The notes: generated by a model not told the origin, from the letters alone. A DNA stretch of 64,000 nt from CAVUOA01 sp963742955 (GCA_963742955.1 CAVUOA010000008.1:124001-188000), one strand, 5' to 3'; counted from the first letter of the stretch, positions 53,245-63,392 are shown. Translations and numbers: made by a program.

Positions 53245-54619
53245 TTCAGCTCATTTACAATTCTTTTAAATTCTCTGCCTCTGTGTTCGTAATTATCAAA
53301 CATATCGAAGCTTGCACAGGCAGGTGAAAGAAGCACTACATTATTTTATTTCTGCATTTGAATACGCCAGCTTTATTGCTTCTTCGAATCCGCTTGCTTT
53401 TGTAACCGGAACAATATCTTTAAAGAAATCAAAAACTTTATCTTTCGAAGAACCAATTGCAATAATGTGTTTAACATATTTTTTTACTTCGTTTTCAATT
53501 TCAGTGTAATCATTGCCTTTGTCCTTGCCTCCAAGTATTAACACTATCGGTTCGGAAAATCCCTGCAAAGCATACCATACGGAATTAACATTTGTTGCTT
53601 TACTGTCATTATAGAACTTCACTCCGTTAAGCTCTCTTACAAATTCAACTCTGTGCTCAACGCCTTTAAATTCAGAAAGTGTTTTAGCTATATATTCTTT
53701 TTTGATATCGAAAATCTTTGCAGAAATCACCGAAGCCATCGAATTATAAATATTATGAGGTCCTTTTATTATCAAATTTTTAGTATCGATAATGTCTTCT
53801 TCACCCAGGTAGTAGAAATAAACAATAATTCCATCTTTCAGAAATGCACCCATATCGAATAATGCTGATAAATCTTCTTTCAAACTGAAAGGAACCATTT
53901 TTGCTTTAACTTTATCTTTTATATTCTGCCTGATAATCTCATCATCATAGTTATAAACGAAGATAATCGTTTGAATCCTGATTTTCAAACACTTTTAGTT
54001 TTGAATCGATATAGTTCTGGTACGAATGCTCATACCTGTCTAGATGGTCAGGTGTAATATTCATGAGCACCGATACATAAGGCTTGAAATTTTTTATATT
54101 ATCAAGCTGGAAACTGCTGGTTTCCACAACAGCAACTTCACTTTCTTTCGCAGTTTCCACAACATCCGAGAAAGCGACTCCAATATTACCGCAGACCTGC
54201 GCATTGATACCGGCATCTTTAAATATTTCACCTGTCAGTGTTGTTGTGGTCGTTTTGCCGTTAGTACCTGTAATGGAAATTATCTTGCCCTTGTAAAACC
54301 ATGATGCTGCCTCGATTTCGCTAACAACTTCTTTACCCATAGAAAGGGCTTTTTGTATTATTTCTGAATCCTGCGGAACACCGGGACTTATAATTATCAC
54401 ATCGTTCTCAAATACTTTATGAGAGTGTTTTCCAAATTCATGCTCAATTCCGTTTTCGATAATTTCTTTCACAAAATCTTTATTTATTTTTTCTTCCGGT
54501 GAAGAATCGCTTAGAAATACTTTATACCCTTGCGATTTCAAAAGCTTTGCTGCAGCAACACCGCTTCTTGCAGCGCCGATAACAGAAAACGAATTATATT
54601 TCATCAAATCTTTATTCAA
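53241..54619 (-). CDS. murD: UDP-N-acetylmuramoyl-L-alanine--D-glutamate ligase, frame interrupted twice
   Basis: Mur ligase that adds D-Glu. The first frame has the P-loop ISITGTNGKTTTT and NITPDHLDRYEHSYQNY and stops at 53951. The next frame continues FVYNYDDEIIRQNIKDKVKA through KFYNDSKATN to 53341. The final piece, VVLLSPACASFDMFDNYEHR with GREFKRIVNELK, is in a third frame and ends at 53241. Removing one base near 53975 and one A from AAAA near 53345 gives a 458-aa MurD of usual length. Confidence 0.88.
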
Positions 54620-54631
54620 TTTTTTTCTGCA

Positions 54632-55276
54632 CTATTTAGGTAATGTTGCCCCGATATTTATACCGATTCCCTGGTAACGGTTATCATCAAACTCTCTCAA
54701 ATAATTGAAATATTTCAATTCAACAATTACATTAAAATCATAATTCTTAAAGAAAACTGTACCTATAATCAGGTTCAGGCCCAGACCCCCTCTGGCTGCA
54801 ATAGATGTTTTGTTTGGGTCATCCCTGTCTTTGCCGATAAAATGCAGTCCGAGTCCTCCCCCAACAAACGGGTCAACTTCGGATTTGTTTGCTTTACCCA
54901 AAAACGGGTACATCACGTTTAAATCAAGTCCTATGTCTGTAAAAGCCGGACTTGTTTTGAATCTGAACGGAACGCTGATTTCAGCCCAAAAACCATCTCC
55001 AACATATTTCCCAAATCCTTCGATAGCTATCATCTGATTTCCGTTATAATCTCCCTGAAGAAAAAACATACCAATTTTACCGCCGTATGTAAAATAAATC
55101 TTCTTTGTCGGTTTCTGCATCAGTCCGGGTTTATCCAAACTTAACGAGTTATCATTTCCGTTTTTTAATGAAAGCTTGTTAAGACTGAATCCGTCCTGAG
55201 CAGATAAATTCATATTACCAAATATAAATGCACTGATAATAACCAGTACTCCAAGTTTAAAATTATTGTGTCTCAT
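54632..55276 (-). CDS. Outer-membrane beta-barrel protein within the dcw cluster
   Basis: A 214-aa protein with a signal peptide (FKLGVLVIISAFIFGNMNLSAQ). The mature region alternates hydrophobic and polar residues in strands with Gly and aromatic girdles (TYGGKIGMFFLQGDYNGNQM; GGGLGLHFIG; ARGGLGLNLIIGTVFF; GIGINIGATLPK), as in OmpA/OprF-like eight-stranded barrels. Not a cell-wall enzyme. It lies 26 bp after mraY and 12 bp before murD, so it is transcribed with peptidoglycan genes. Confidence 0.78.
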   Translation of the reverse strand: MRHNNFKLGVLVIISAFIFGNMNLSAQDGFSLNKLSLKNGNDNSLSLDKPGLMQKPTKKIYFTYGGKIGMFFLQGDYNGNQMIAIEGFGKYVGDGFWAEISVPFRFKTSPAFTDIGLDLNVMYPFLGKANKSEVDPFVGGGLGLHFIGKDRDDPNKTSIAARGGLGLNLIIGTVFFKNYDFNVIVELKYFNYLREFDDNRYQGIGINIGATLPK

Positions 55277-55302
55277 TATAGTTTTGATTTAATTTTATTT
55301 AA

Positions 55303-56412
55303 TTATCTTACCTTAAATGTTGCAAAAGTTAGTATTGCCAATATAACCGCTACTATATAAAATCGCGTTACGATCTTAGGCTCGGAAATCCCCAGCATCT
55401 CAAAATGATGATGGAGTGGAGCCATTTTGAATATCCGCTTACCTTCGCCGTATTTCTTTTTAGTAAATTTAAAATACAACCGCTGTATAATTACTGATAA
55501 AGCTTCTGCAAAAAATATTCCGCCGAGAATAGGAAGCAGGAATTCTTTCTTTACCAGTATCATAAGCGTCCCGATAGCACCTCCAAGCGCCAGCGCACCC
55601 GTATCACCCATTATTACCTGAGCCGGATATGAATTAAACCACAGAAACCCGAGCGATGCCCCGACTAAAGCAGCGCAGTATACAGTCAACTCTCCGTTAC
55701 CCGGCAGGTAAAGTATATTAAGATATCTGCTGAAAATTTCATTACCGGAAACATAACTAATTACAGCCAAGGCTAATGCTGCAATACCTACGCATCCTAT
55801 TGCCAGCCCGTCTAATCCGTCAGTTAAATTAACAGCATTTGATGTTGCAGTTATAATAAATACAATCAGCGGTATATAAAAATACGAGAAATCGAATTCC
55901 ACACCTTTTAAAAAAGGAATTGTTGTTATGGAGTTTATATCTTTAAACTCCGGCAAAAAGTAAATCAAACAGGCAACTACAAGTCCCAGTCCAATCTGGT
56001 TCATTAGCTTGTATCTTGCTACCAAACCGCTTTTTAGCTTCTTAAACACCTTTAAATAATCGTCTACAAACCCGACTACACCCATCCAAATAGTAGCAAG
56101 CAATATTAAAAGAACGTATGTATTTTTAAGATTACCCCAAAGCAGTACCGGCACGAGCACAGAAAGCAGAATTATTACACCTCCCATAGTAGGAGTTCCG
56201 GCTTTTACAAGATGCTGTTTGGGGCCATCAGTTCTTATTTCATCGGCAACTTTATCTTTATTCAGCTTCTTTATAATTTTAGGCCCAATCCAGAAACTGA
56301 TTATCATGGCAGTTATTGCAGCAAGCGCTGAACGCCAGGTTATGAACCTGAAAATATCAAATCCGGGTGGATTAAATTTTTTATTTATAAATTCCGCTAA
56401 ATAGTAAAGCAT
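55303..56412 (-). CDS. mraY: Phospho-N-acetylmuramoyl-pentapeptide-transferase
   Basis: Polytopic enzyme of 369 aa that transfers phospho-MurNAc-pentapeptide to undecaprenyl phosphate, making lipid I. Conserved sites are GTPTMGGVIILL, the Asp-rich VGFVDDYLK, NAVNLTDGLDGLA, VIMGDTGALALGG and PLHHHFEMLG. About ten transmembrane helices. It is placed after murF as in most dcw clusters. Confidence 0.97.
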   Translation of the reverse strand: MLYYLAEFINKKFNPPGFDIFRFITWRSALAAITAMIISFWIGPKIIKKLNKDKVADEIRTDGPKQHLVKAGTPTMGGVIILLSVLVPVLLWGNLKNTYVLLILLATIWMGVVGFVDDYLKVFKKLKSGLVARYKLMNQIGLGLVVACLIYFLPEFKDINSITTIPFLKGVEFDFSYFYIPLIVFIITATSNAVNLTDGLDGLAIGCVGIAALALAVISYVSGNEIFSRYLNILYLPGNGELTVYCAALVGASLGFLWFNSYPAQVIMGDTGALALGGAIGTLMILVKKEFLLPILGGIFFAEALSVIIQRLYFKFTKKKYGEGKRIFKMAPLHHHFEMLGISEPKIVTRFYIVAVILAILTFATFKVR

Positions 56413-56437
56413 GTATCTATAAAAAACTCCTTTAATA

Positions 56438-57826
56438 TTAAAGTGCTTCTACGACTTCTTCCATTTTCATTGCGCGTGAACCCTTTACCAAAATTAAATC
56501 CCCGCGTTTAACATTCAGTTTCAGAAATTCTATTAGTGTATGTTTATCAGTGAAATAATAATTATTCTTAATCCCTTTTGCTCCGGTAAATATGTTATAA
56601 GCATCATTTCCGAACGTGTACAAATTTTCAAATCCAAGTTTTTTTATATACTTGCCCGATTCCTTATGTTCCCTACCTCTTGATTTTCCAAGCTCAAGCA
56701 TATCTGCAAGCACTATGTGCTTTTTGCCTTTTATCTTGAACCACATTAGGTTTTCAACAGCCATTTTCAAAGAATCCGGGTTAGAATTATAAGTATCATC
56801 TATTATATACAACCCGTTTTTTATTTTAAGCTCATTTCTCTTGTTTTTTTGCAGACTCAGATTTTGAAGTGACTGCTTTATCTGTTCCGCAGTCATCCCG
56901 AAATAAAAACCTATTGCCGAAGCACATATTGCCGCCTCCAGGCTCTGTGTGCCGATAGTTTTCAATTTTGCAGTAAATTTTTCTTTACCGTATTTGACTT
57001 CAATTTCAGGTTTAAACCCTTTAAATGACTTTACTTTTCCTGTAACATCAGCCGTGACTGTGCTGCTAAAAGAAAAATGTTTAATACCGGTCTTACTTAC
57101 TTTTTCACTAAGTTCTCTATCGGATTTATTTAAAAAGAATGTTCCGTAATTTGAATAGAGGTAATCAATCATTTCAGACTCGGCTTTTGCTACACCTTTT
57201 AAATTCCCAAAAAACTCTAAATGTTCTTTCCCAATATTTGTTATCACTCCAAACTGGGGCTTTGCAATTCTGCACAGGTTTCTAATTTCACCAAAATGAT
57301 TGGTCCCCGTTTCAATAACGCATATATCATGTGTTTTATTCAGTTTAAACAGAGTTAACGGCACACCGAACTCATTATTAAAATTACCCTCTGTCTTTAA
57401 TACATTGAACTTTTTTGAAAGAACACCTGCTATAAACTCTTTTGCTGTTGTTTTCCCGTTGCTGCCCCCGACAGCAATTATTGGAATCAAAAACCTGTTT
57501 CTGTATATTGAAGCAAGCTCACCAAAAGATTTAACAGTATCTTCAACTACAATAAAAGTATATTTTTTAAAGAGATTTTTTTGTGAACCGCCAAGTTTTC
57601 TGTACCAGCTTCGGTTAACAACCACGCCCTTTACGCTTTTACTGAAAACATCTTTTACGAATGCATGACCATCATATTTCTCACCTTTTATCGCAAAGAA
57701 CAAATCACCTTTTTGGCAGCTTCTGGAGTCAATAGAAACTCCTGAAAATTTTATCTTATCTGAATCTGTATTTCCGTGTATGCTGCTATTGCTTAATTTC
57801 TTGAAATCTTCAATATCAATTTGCAT
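56438..57826 (-). CDS. murF: UDP-N-acetylmuramoyl-tripeptide--D-alanyl-D-alanine ligase
   Basis: Mur ligase of 462 aa that adds D-Ala-D-Ala to the tripeptide. The P-loop is VGGSNGKTTAKEFI; ETGTNHFGEI, TNIGKEHLEFFG and IDDTYNSNPDSL are MurF motifs. The frame is intact. The ATG at 57826 overlaps the restored murE stop by one base (TAATG). Confidence 0.96.
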   Translation of the reverse strand: MQIDIEDFKKLSNSSIHGNTDSDKIKFSGVSIDSRSCQKGDLFFAIKGEKYDGHAFVKDVFSKSVKGVVVNRSWYRKLGGSQKNLFKKYTFIVVEDTVKSFGELASIYRNRFLIPIIAVGGSNGKTTAKEFIAGVLSKKFNVLKTEGNFNNEFGVPLTLFKLNKTHDICVIETGTNHFGEIRNLCRIAKPQFGVITNIGKEHLEFFGNLKGVAKAESEMIDYLYSNYGTFFLNKSDRELSEKVSKTGIKHFSFSSTVTADVTGKVKSFKGFKPEIEVKYGKEKFTAKLKTIGTQSLEAAICASAIGFYFGMTAEQIKQSLQNLSLQKNKRNELKIKNGLYIIDDTYNSNPDSLKMAVENLMWFKIKGKKHIVLADMLELGKSRGREHKESGKYIKKLGFENLYTFGNDAYNIFTGAKGIKNNYYFTDKHTLIEFLKLNVKRGDLILVKGSRAMKMEEVVEAL

Positions 57827-59314
57827 TAGACAAATCTTTCAACTATTTCTTTATCACTTAAATGGTACTTAACTCCTTTTATTTCCTGGTATGTTTCATG
57901 TCCTTTGCCCGCAACAAGTATTACATCATTTTTCTTTAGCCATATTAACTGCCGCTTCAATTGCTTTTTCACGGTTCTCTTCTACCGTATAATTATCTGA
58001 TTTTATTCCAGCTTTAATCTCCTCAATTATATCAAACGGATTTTCACTTCTTGGATTATCAGATGTAATTACCACTTTGTCACTATTGGAAGCAGCAATT
58101 TCACCCATAAGCGGTCTCTTTGTCCTATCCCTGTCACCGCCGCACCCGAATACCGTAATTATTTTACCTTTTGACTTCGAAGAATCCAATATTTCTTTAA
58201 TTGTAGTTATTGCTTTTAAAAGTGAATCGGGGGTATGAGAATAATCAATAACTGCCGATGCCCCGTTAGCAAGCTTTATAATATTAAATCTTCCATTAAC
58301 AGCTTTAAAATCTTTAAGCGCACTTTTGATAACCTCAAACGGCACCTTAAGCTGTTTTAATACTGCAACCGACGCAAGGATATTGTACACATTAAACCTG
58401 CCGGTTAAGTGTGTTTCAATCTTTAGTCTGTCAATTCCCTCCCCGTTCAACGGTACAAGCATATTGAACTTCATTCCTTCAAAATCCATTTCAAGATTTT
58501 CAATAGAATATACCGCCTTCTGGAATCCGTAGGATATTCTTTCGGCACCTGTTCCGTCTACAATACGGCTTCCCGTCTCATCATCTGAATTATATATTGC
58601 CGCTGTTCTGAAACCTTTGGCATTAATCCTTTCAAGCCTGTCAAATAATTGCCTCTTGGAATTTAAATAATTATCCATGCTCTTATGAAAATCCATATGC
58701 TCCGGCGTAAGGTTTGTAAATACTGCTGCATCAAAATCAATACCGTAGACTCTGCAAAGCGCAAGCGAGTGTGAAGAAACTTCCATTGACAAATATTCCA
58801 CGCCTGCAGAAATCATATCAGCAAGTAATGAGTTTAATTCAACTGATTCCGGCGTAGTATAATCGGTTTGAATAAACCTCTTGTTGATAAAGTTACCATT
58901 TGTGCCAATTAACCCTGTTTTCTTTCCCCAGCTTTCCAGAACGAAATTTATCATGCTGGAAACAGTTGTTTTGCCGTTAGTTCCGGTAACACCAATTATT
59001 TTCATTTTACGCGAAGGATAATCATAATAGATATTGCTTAAAACAGCCATCGTCTTTCTGCAATCTTCAACGCGGTAAATTCTTAAATCATCATTTCTTT
59101 CTGCCTGGTCTGAAACAACAGCTCCCGCACCTTTTGATAATGCGTCATTTATATAGTTATTACCGTCCGTTTTAAATCCCTTGATTGCAAAAAAAACATC
59201 GCCGCGTTCAACAAACTGTGAATTATAACAGAGCTTGTTAACGTCAAAATCGATTGCTACATCAATTCCGTTTATTTCTTTATCAGCTTTTATAACCATT
59301 TCGGAAAATTTCAT
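57826..59314 (-). CDS. murE: UDP-N-acetylmuramoyl-L-alanyl-D-glutamate--2,6-diaminopimelate ligase, frame interrupted near the C-terminus
   Basis: Mur ligase that adds the third residue. The P-loop is GVTGTNGKTTVSSM and the specificity motif is TSDNPRSENP. DNPR is the established signature for meso-diaminopimelate, so the peptidoglycan is predicted to be DAP-type. The first frame stops at 57926 after NMAKEK. In another frame the tail reads NDVILVAGKGHETYQEIKG and ends at 57826. Removing one A from the A5 run near 57928 gives 495 aa, the normal length. Confidence 0.9.
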
Positions 59315-59325
59315 TTCCTCATACC

Positions 59326-61473
59326 TTAATTAGCATTATCACAGTTAATTACTATCTGCTCTTTATCATTTAAGACTGCTCCAGGGTCGGGCTGCTGGTT
59401 TATCACTTTCCCTGAGCCGTTTATTTTGTAATCCATGCCAAGAGAAGAAACAAGCTTAACACATTTTCTCAGGCTCAAACCTTTAACATCCGGCATTTTC
59501 AGTTTGTCTTTTGCCGATTTGCTTTCAATGCTGTTTTTAGTTATAAGCACAACTTTATTAATAGTTCCTGTTTTGTTTCCCCATGTAACGTTTTGGTCAA
59601 TAACTACGGCGTTTTTCCTGGGACCTTCAATTTCATATGGAATATTGCTTTCTTTCAGAAGGGTTACAGCATCACTAATTTCAAAATCAGTCAGGTTTAA
59701 TGAAGAATTGCTTTCACCAGTAAAATTGTCTTTGCCTGAGTTACCCGTTAAAACCACGTCCGGGTTTCCCTGCACGTAATTTTCCGGTGAAGAATAATCA
59801 ATTAAGCTGCCCAGCGCTATTATTCTTTCAGCAATTTTTTTAAATACAGGCGCAGATACGCTTCCGCCGTAATAGCTTCCCGATTTCGGAGCATCTATTA
59901 TAACCGCTATTACTATCTGCGGGTCATCCGCCGGGAAATATCCTATGAATGAAGCTGTATAACTTTTTTTTGAATACTGCCCGTCAACCAGTTTTTGTGA
60001 TGTTCCGGTTTTACCGGCTATCTTCATGTTTTCAACTTTTGCCTCGGTTCCTGTTCCTCTTTCAACTACACCATATAAAAGCTCAGTAAGCGTTCTTGCA
60101 GTTTTTTTAGAAATAACATTTCTAACGGGAGTTGGTTTTTGTTCTCTGATTAAAGAACCGTCAGGTCCCAGAACCTTTTTTATAACGTAAGGTTTCATTA
60201 GAACCCCGTCATTTGCAATACATGAATATGCATTTACCATTTGCACCGCAGTAACAAGCACTTCATATCCTATTGACATATAACGAAGTGATACGGGCGA
60301 AAATTCAACCGGTTTTTTTAAATAACCTTTAACTTCACCGGGCAGGTCTATACCTGTTGAAATACCAAAACCGAAATCTCTTGCATACTTATAAAATCTT
60401 TCGTCACCCAAACGCATTGCAACCTGCATCATACCAATATTGCTTGATTGCTCTATTACCTGCTGGAAAGATAGAGAAGTGTGAGCGTGGCTGTCTTTTA
60501 CCTTAAGCCCATCGAATTGGTACTCACCGCCGTAAGTTTGAATTACATCTCCTTTATTTTCAATTCCTTCTTCAAGAGATGCGGCAGCGGATACTACTTT
60601 AAAAGTTGAACCGGGTTCATACAAATCGGTAAGGAAGCTCAGCTTATCCCTGTATCCCGCATCATTGTTGCTGACCGAATACATACCGAGTATCTCGCCG
60701 GTCTTAACTGACATAACAATACATTTACCGCCGTCAGCATCGTTAACGCTTACACCGCGTCCGAGTTCATCTTCGATAATTTTTTGAACGTTTAAGTCAA
60801 TTGTAAGCTCTACATTGTCTCCGTCCTGAGGTTCTTTGCGCGGATATTCAATCGCCGGTCTTTTACGTCCCAGTCCGTCTTTCTGCATAACAACATAGCC
60901 GTCAGTGCCCGAAAGCAGTCCGTCACAGCTTAGCTCAACACCGCTGATACCATTATTATCGATATCGGTTACCCCGATAATCTGTGATGCAAGCTGGTCA
61001 TAATTTGTTACTCGATGCGATTCATTCAGTTTAATAACACCTGAAATGTTTATATCTTTTAATTTATCTGCGTACTTCGGGTCAGCCCTGCGTTCAAGCC
61101 AGACAAACGATGTATTTTGAGCATTAAGACGCTCCAGGTAATAGCCCTTATCCTTTTCAAAGACTTTCGAGAAGAGTTCGGCAACACTGTCTTTGTTATC
61201 AACCATATTAGGGTCTGCCGCAAATGAATAACTGTTAGCATTTGAAACAAGCGCATTCATTCTTCTGTCAAATATCACACCACGAGAGGGTTTCAGGGAG
61301 ATTTTGCTTTCGTACTGTTTTTTGGCGGCAATTTTGTACCTGGAGCTGTCTATAACCTGTATATCAAACAGCTTTACAAGAATTGTAAGAAACAAAAGAG
61401 AAAATAAAACAATGAAGAAGCTTATTCTTCCGTTAGAGCTAACTGTTGTTTTATTTTTATTCTGTTCAAACAT
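59326..61473 (-). CDS. ftsI: Penicillin-binding protein (FtsI/PBP2-type) with PASTA domains
   Basis: Bitopic divisome transpeptidase of 715 aa. An N-terminal helix (FFIVLFSLLFLTILVKLFDI) precedes a dimerisation domain and the transpeptidase domain. The catalytic SxxK is S289-TF-K292, SxN is S343-S-N345 and KTG is K488-T-G-T. After residue 600 come a PASTA-like domain and a second PASTA domain (MPDVKGLSLRKCVKLVSSLG), which bind muropeptides or beta-lactams in other species. It is 13 bp after ftsL. Confidence 0.95.
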   Translation of the reverse strand: MFEQNKNKTTVSSNGRISFFIVLFSLLFLTILVKLFDIQVIDSSRYKIAAKKQYESKISLKPSRGVIFDRRMNALVSNANSYSFAADPNMVDNKDSVAELFSKVFEKDKGYYLERLNAQNTSFVWLERRADPKYADKLKDINISGVIKLNESHRVTNYDQLASQIIGVTDIDNNGISGVELSCDGLLSGTDGYVVMQKDGLGRKRPAIEYPRKEPQDGDNVELTIDLNVQKIIEDELGRGVSVNDADGGKCIVMSVKTGEILGMYSVSNNDAGYRDKLSFLTDLYEPGSTFKVVSAAASLEEGIENKGDVIQTYGGEYQFDGLKVKDSHAHTSLSFQQVIEQSSNIGMMQVAMRLGDERFYKYARDFGFGISTGIDLPGEVKGYLKKPVEFSPVSLRYMSIGYEVLVTAVQMVNAYSCIANDGVLMKPYVIKKVLGPDGSLIREQKPTPVRNVISKKTARTLTELLYGVVERGTGTEAKVENMKIAGKTGTSQKLVDGQYSKKSYTASFIGYFPADDPQIVIAVIIDAPKSGSYYGGSVSAPVFKKIAERIIALGSLIDYSSPENYVQGNPDVVLTGNSGKDNFTGESNSSLNLTDFEISDAVTLLKESNIPYEIEGPRKNAVVIDQNVTWGNKTGTINKVVLITKNSIESKSAKDKLKMPDVKGLSLRKCVKLVSSLGMDYKINGSGKVINQQPDPGAVLNDKEQIVINCDNAN

Positions 61474-61486
61474 TAATCATTCAGCA

Positions 61487-61801
61487 TTATTGTTTGATAT
61501 TTTCGAGTTCGGACTTGTTTATTATGATTTTTTTTGGTTTTGATACCGGAAACTTAAGATTAAGCCTGTCAACCGCAACAGGCTTTATATTATCAACATT
61601 GCTTAATCTTTCAATCTCAGTCTGAAGGTTATTATTTACTGAAATAACTTTTGTCATCTCGGTCTTAATATTGTTATTTTCAACAGCCATACTGTTGACA
61701 GCAATAATGTTATAAACAAAAAACACGATAACACCTGCTGATACAAACAAGCTTACCAAAAAATTGAAAAGTGATATTTTTTGTTTTTTTCTTGTTTTCA
61801 T
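61487..61801 (-). CDS. ftsL: FtsL-like division protein
   Basis: A 104-aa bitopic protein: basic cytosolic tail (MKTRKKQKIS), one transmembrane helix (LVSLFVSAGVIVFFVYNII), then a leucine-zipper-like coiled coil (NNIKTEMTKVISVNNNLQTE). Sequence is divergent, but size, topology and position between rsmH and ftsI identify it as FtsL. It overlaps rsmH by 4 bp. Confidence 0.85.
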   Translation of the reverse strand: MKTRKKQKISLFNFLVSLFVSAGVIVFFVYNIIAVNSMAVENNNIKTEMTKVISVNNNLQTEIERLSNVDNIKPVAVDRLNLKFPVSKPKKIIINKSELENIKQ

Positions 61802-62706
61802 TTTACCTTTTCTGCCGCTCTTAGCTTCGCGCTTCTGGCTCTGACATTAGAGGCAATTTCCGCTTTACCTGCAGTAACCGGTTTTTTGGTTACTGCTTTC
61901 AGCATTTCATTTGACCTGAAAAAGTTTTTTGTCATCCTATCCTCAAGTGAATGGTAAGATACAATTATTACTTTTCCTCCGGTTTCAAGGCAATCAACCG
62001 AATCTTCCAGCGCTTTTTTCAAATTTCCCATTTCATCGTTAACCTCTATCCTCAATGCCTGGAAGACTTTAGATAAATCCTTATTCACGTATCTTGGCGG
62101 TATCTTCTTTTTCAACAGCTCAGCAACTTCGCCTGTTGTTTCAAATTTTTTCTTTTGCCTGTATTCAATAATATCTCTTGTCACCTGCCTGCTGTATTTA
62201 AGCTCACCGTATTCTTTAAATATCCTGTGGAGTTCTATATCGCTGTAATCATTAAGTACATCCGCCGCAGTCAGCTCTGCGTCATCTCCCGCTCTCATAT
62301 CAAGTTTCGTGTCCTTTTGATAGCTGAAACCATCTTCATAATTCAACTGATATGTAGATAGTCCAAGGTCAAGTACAATTCCCGATACCGCTGCATTTTC
62401 ATCATTTTTAAAAGAACTTTTTAAAATTTCCTTCAGATTCGAAAAATTACCGTTTACGGATATAAACCTGGGAGAATATGAAAGCAGGAATTTTTGAGAA
62501 TATTCAATAGCGTTCATGTCTCTGTCAATCCCAATGACTTTGAAATCATCAGGTGTTTGCTCAAGTATTTCTTTGGTGTATCCGCCTCCCCCAAGAGTGC
62601 AGTCCGCATAGACCTTTGCCATCGAAGAAGATTTATTTTCGAGAAGCAGAGCCATTACTTCATTCAGCAGAACCGGCTCATGATAAAAATCTTCTTCCAA
62701 ATTCAA
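61798..62706 (-). CDS. rsmH: 16S rRNA (cytosine(1402)-N(4))-methyltransferase
   Basis: SAM-dependent enzyme of 302 aa that methylates C1402 in the ribosomal P site. Motifs are HEPVLLNEVM, the SAM loop DCTLGGGGYTKEIL, VLDLGLSTYQLNYEDGFSY and VSYHSLEDRMTKNFF. The fused helical insertion and C-terminal ARSAKLRAAEK are normal. It starts 7 bp after mraZ. Confidence 0.97.
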   Translation of the reverse strand: MNLEEDFYHEPVLLNEVMALLLENKSSSMAKVYADCTLGGGGYTKEILEQTPDDFKVIGIDRDMNAIEYSQKFLLSYSPRFISVNGNFSNLKEILKSSFKNDENAAVSGIVLDLGLSTYQLNYEDGFSYQKDTKLDMRAGDDAELTAADVLNDYSDIELHRIFKEYGELKYSRQVTRDIIEYRQKKKFETTGEVAELLKKKIPPRYVNKDLSKVFQALRIEVNDEMGNLKKALEDSVDCLETGGKVIIVSYHSLEDRMTKNFFRSNEMLKAVTKKPVTAGKAEIASNVRARSAKLRAAEKVK

Positions 62707-62713
62707 TACTCCT

Positions 62714-63169
62714 TTAGGAGTTTTCGGAAGTGATATTGCGCATCACTTTATCCATAACATCCTCGTAAGTGTCCGTTCTGCCTTTTAGATAATTCTGGAA
62801 CTCTTCTTCATTCCACAACTCAATCTTATCAAGCTGTCCTATTAAAAGAACTTCCTTCTGAATTTTTACTTTACTAAGCAATTTTTGCGGAACAAGAATC
62901 CTGTGCTGATTATCAACAGGACACTCTTCCGTAAAAAATAACATTTGCCTTCTCATTGCAATCTCATCGTTGGTGAATGGATTTATTTTCTCAATCGTTT
63001 TAACTAATTTTGTCCATTGGTCGGAGGGGTAAAGCCAGAGGCAATTATCTCTGCCTAAAGTGACGTACAATAAATTGCCAGCCTCTGAGGAGATGTGTTT
63101 ACGGAATTTCGACGGGATTATAATCCTTCCTTTATCGTCGATATTTATAACGGCATGACCTTGAAACAT
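62714..63169 (-). CDS. mraZ: Transcriptional regulator MraZ
   Basis: A 151-aa AbrB-fold regulator with two SpoVT-like halves: FQGHAVINIDDKGRIIIPSK and the second half ECPVDNQHRILVPQKLL. MraZ forms octamer rings and binds direct repeats ahead of its own gene to repress the dcw promoter. Such repeats are present at 63231-63256. First gene of the cluster. Confidence 0.96.
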   Translation of the reverse strand: MFQGHAVINIDDKGRIIIPSKFRKHISSEAGNLLYVTLGRDNCLWLYPSDQWTKLVKTIEKINPFTNDEIAMRRQMLFFTEECPVDNQHRILVPQKLLSKVKIQKEVLLIGQLDKIELWNEEEFQNYLKGRTDTYEDVMDKVMRNITSENS

Positions 63170-63230
63170 TACTCTATTTTTTTATAATATTTAAGGCGGA
63201 CGTGAAGCATCAAAAAAGAAAAATTAAAAT

Positions 63231-63256
63231 CCTCCACTTTCCTCCATTTTCCTCCA
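63231..63256 (-). promoter_or_regulatory. MraZ operator: three TGGAGG repeats
   Basis: CCTCCA occurs at 63231, 63241 and 63251 on the plus strand, giving three TGGAGG hexamers on the minus strand at exactly 10-bp period. The flanking spacers are AAAA and AAAG. The site starts 4 bp downstream of the -7 element, so it would cover the transcription start. Known MraZ sites are TGGGN-type repeats with the same 10-bp period. Confidence 0.82.
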
Positions 63257-63259
63257 CTA

Positions 63260-63289
63260 CAAAAATAAGCATTTTTTACATAAAGTCAA
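63260..63289 (-). promoter_or_regulatory. Promoter of the dcw cluster
   Basis: On the minus strand TTG (63289-63287) and TATTTTTG (63267-63260) are separated by 19 nt, matching the Bacteroidota promoter form. The atp promoter has the same octamer. Confidence 0.65.
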
Positions 63290-63392
63290 TCATAAAAATA
63301 GCTTTTTTTTAATTTTTTTAAGGGTAGGTTTCTTTTGGCGGATAGGTGGAGTATTGCGGTAAATACCGGTTTTTATTTAAAAAACGAAAGGA

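Noticed and set aside
38439..59314. Programmed +1 frameshifting as the cause of the interrupted genes
   Set aside because: The sites share no slippery sequence or stop context, and the affected genes have no tradition of recoding; consensus insertion errors explain them more simply.
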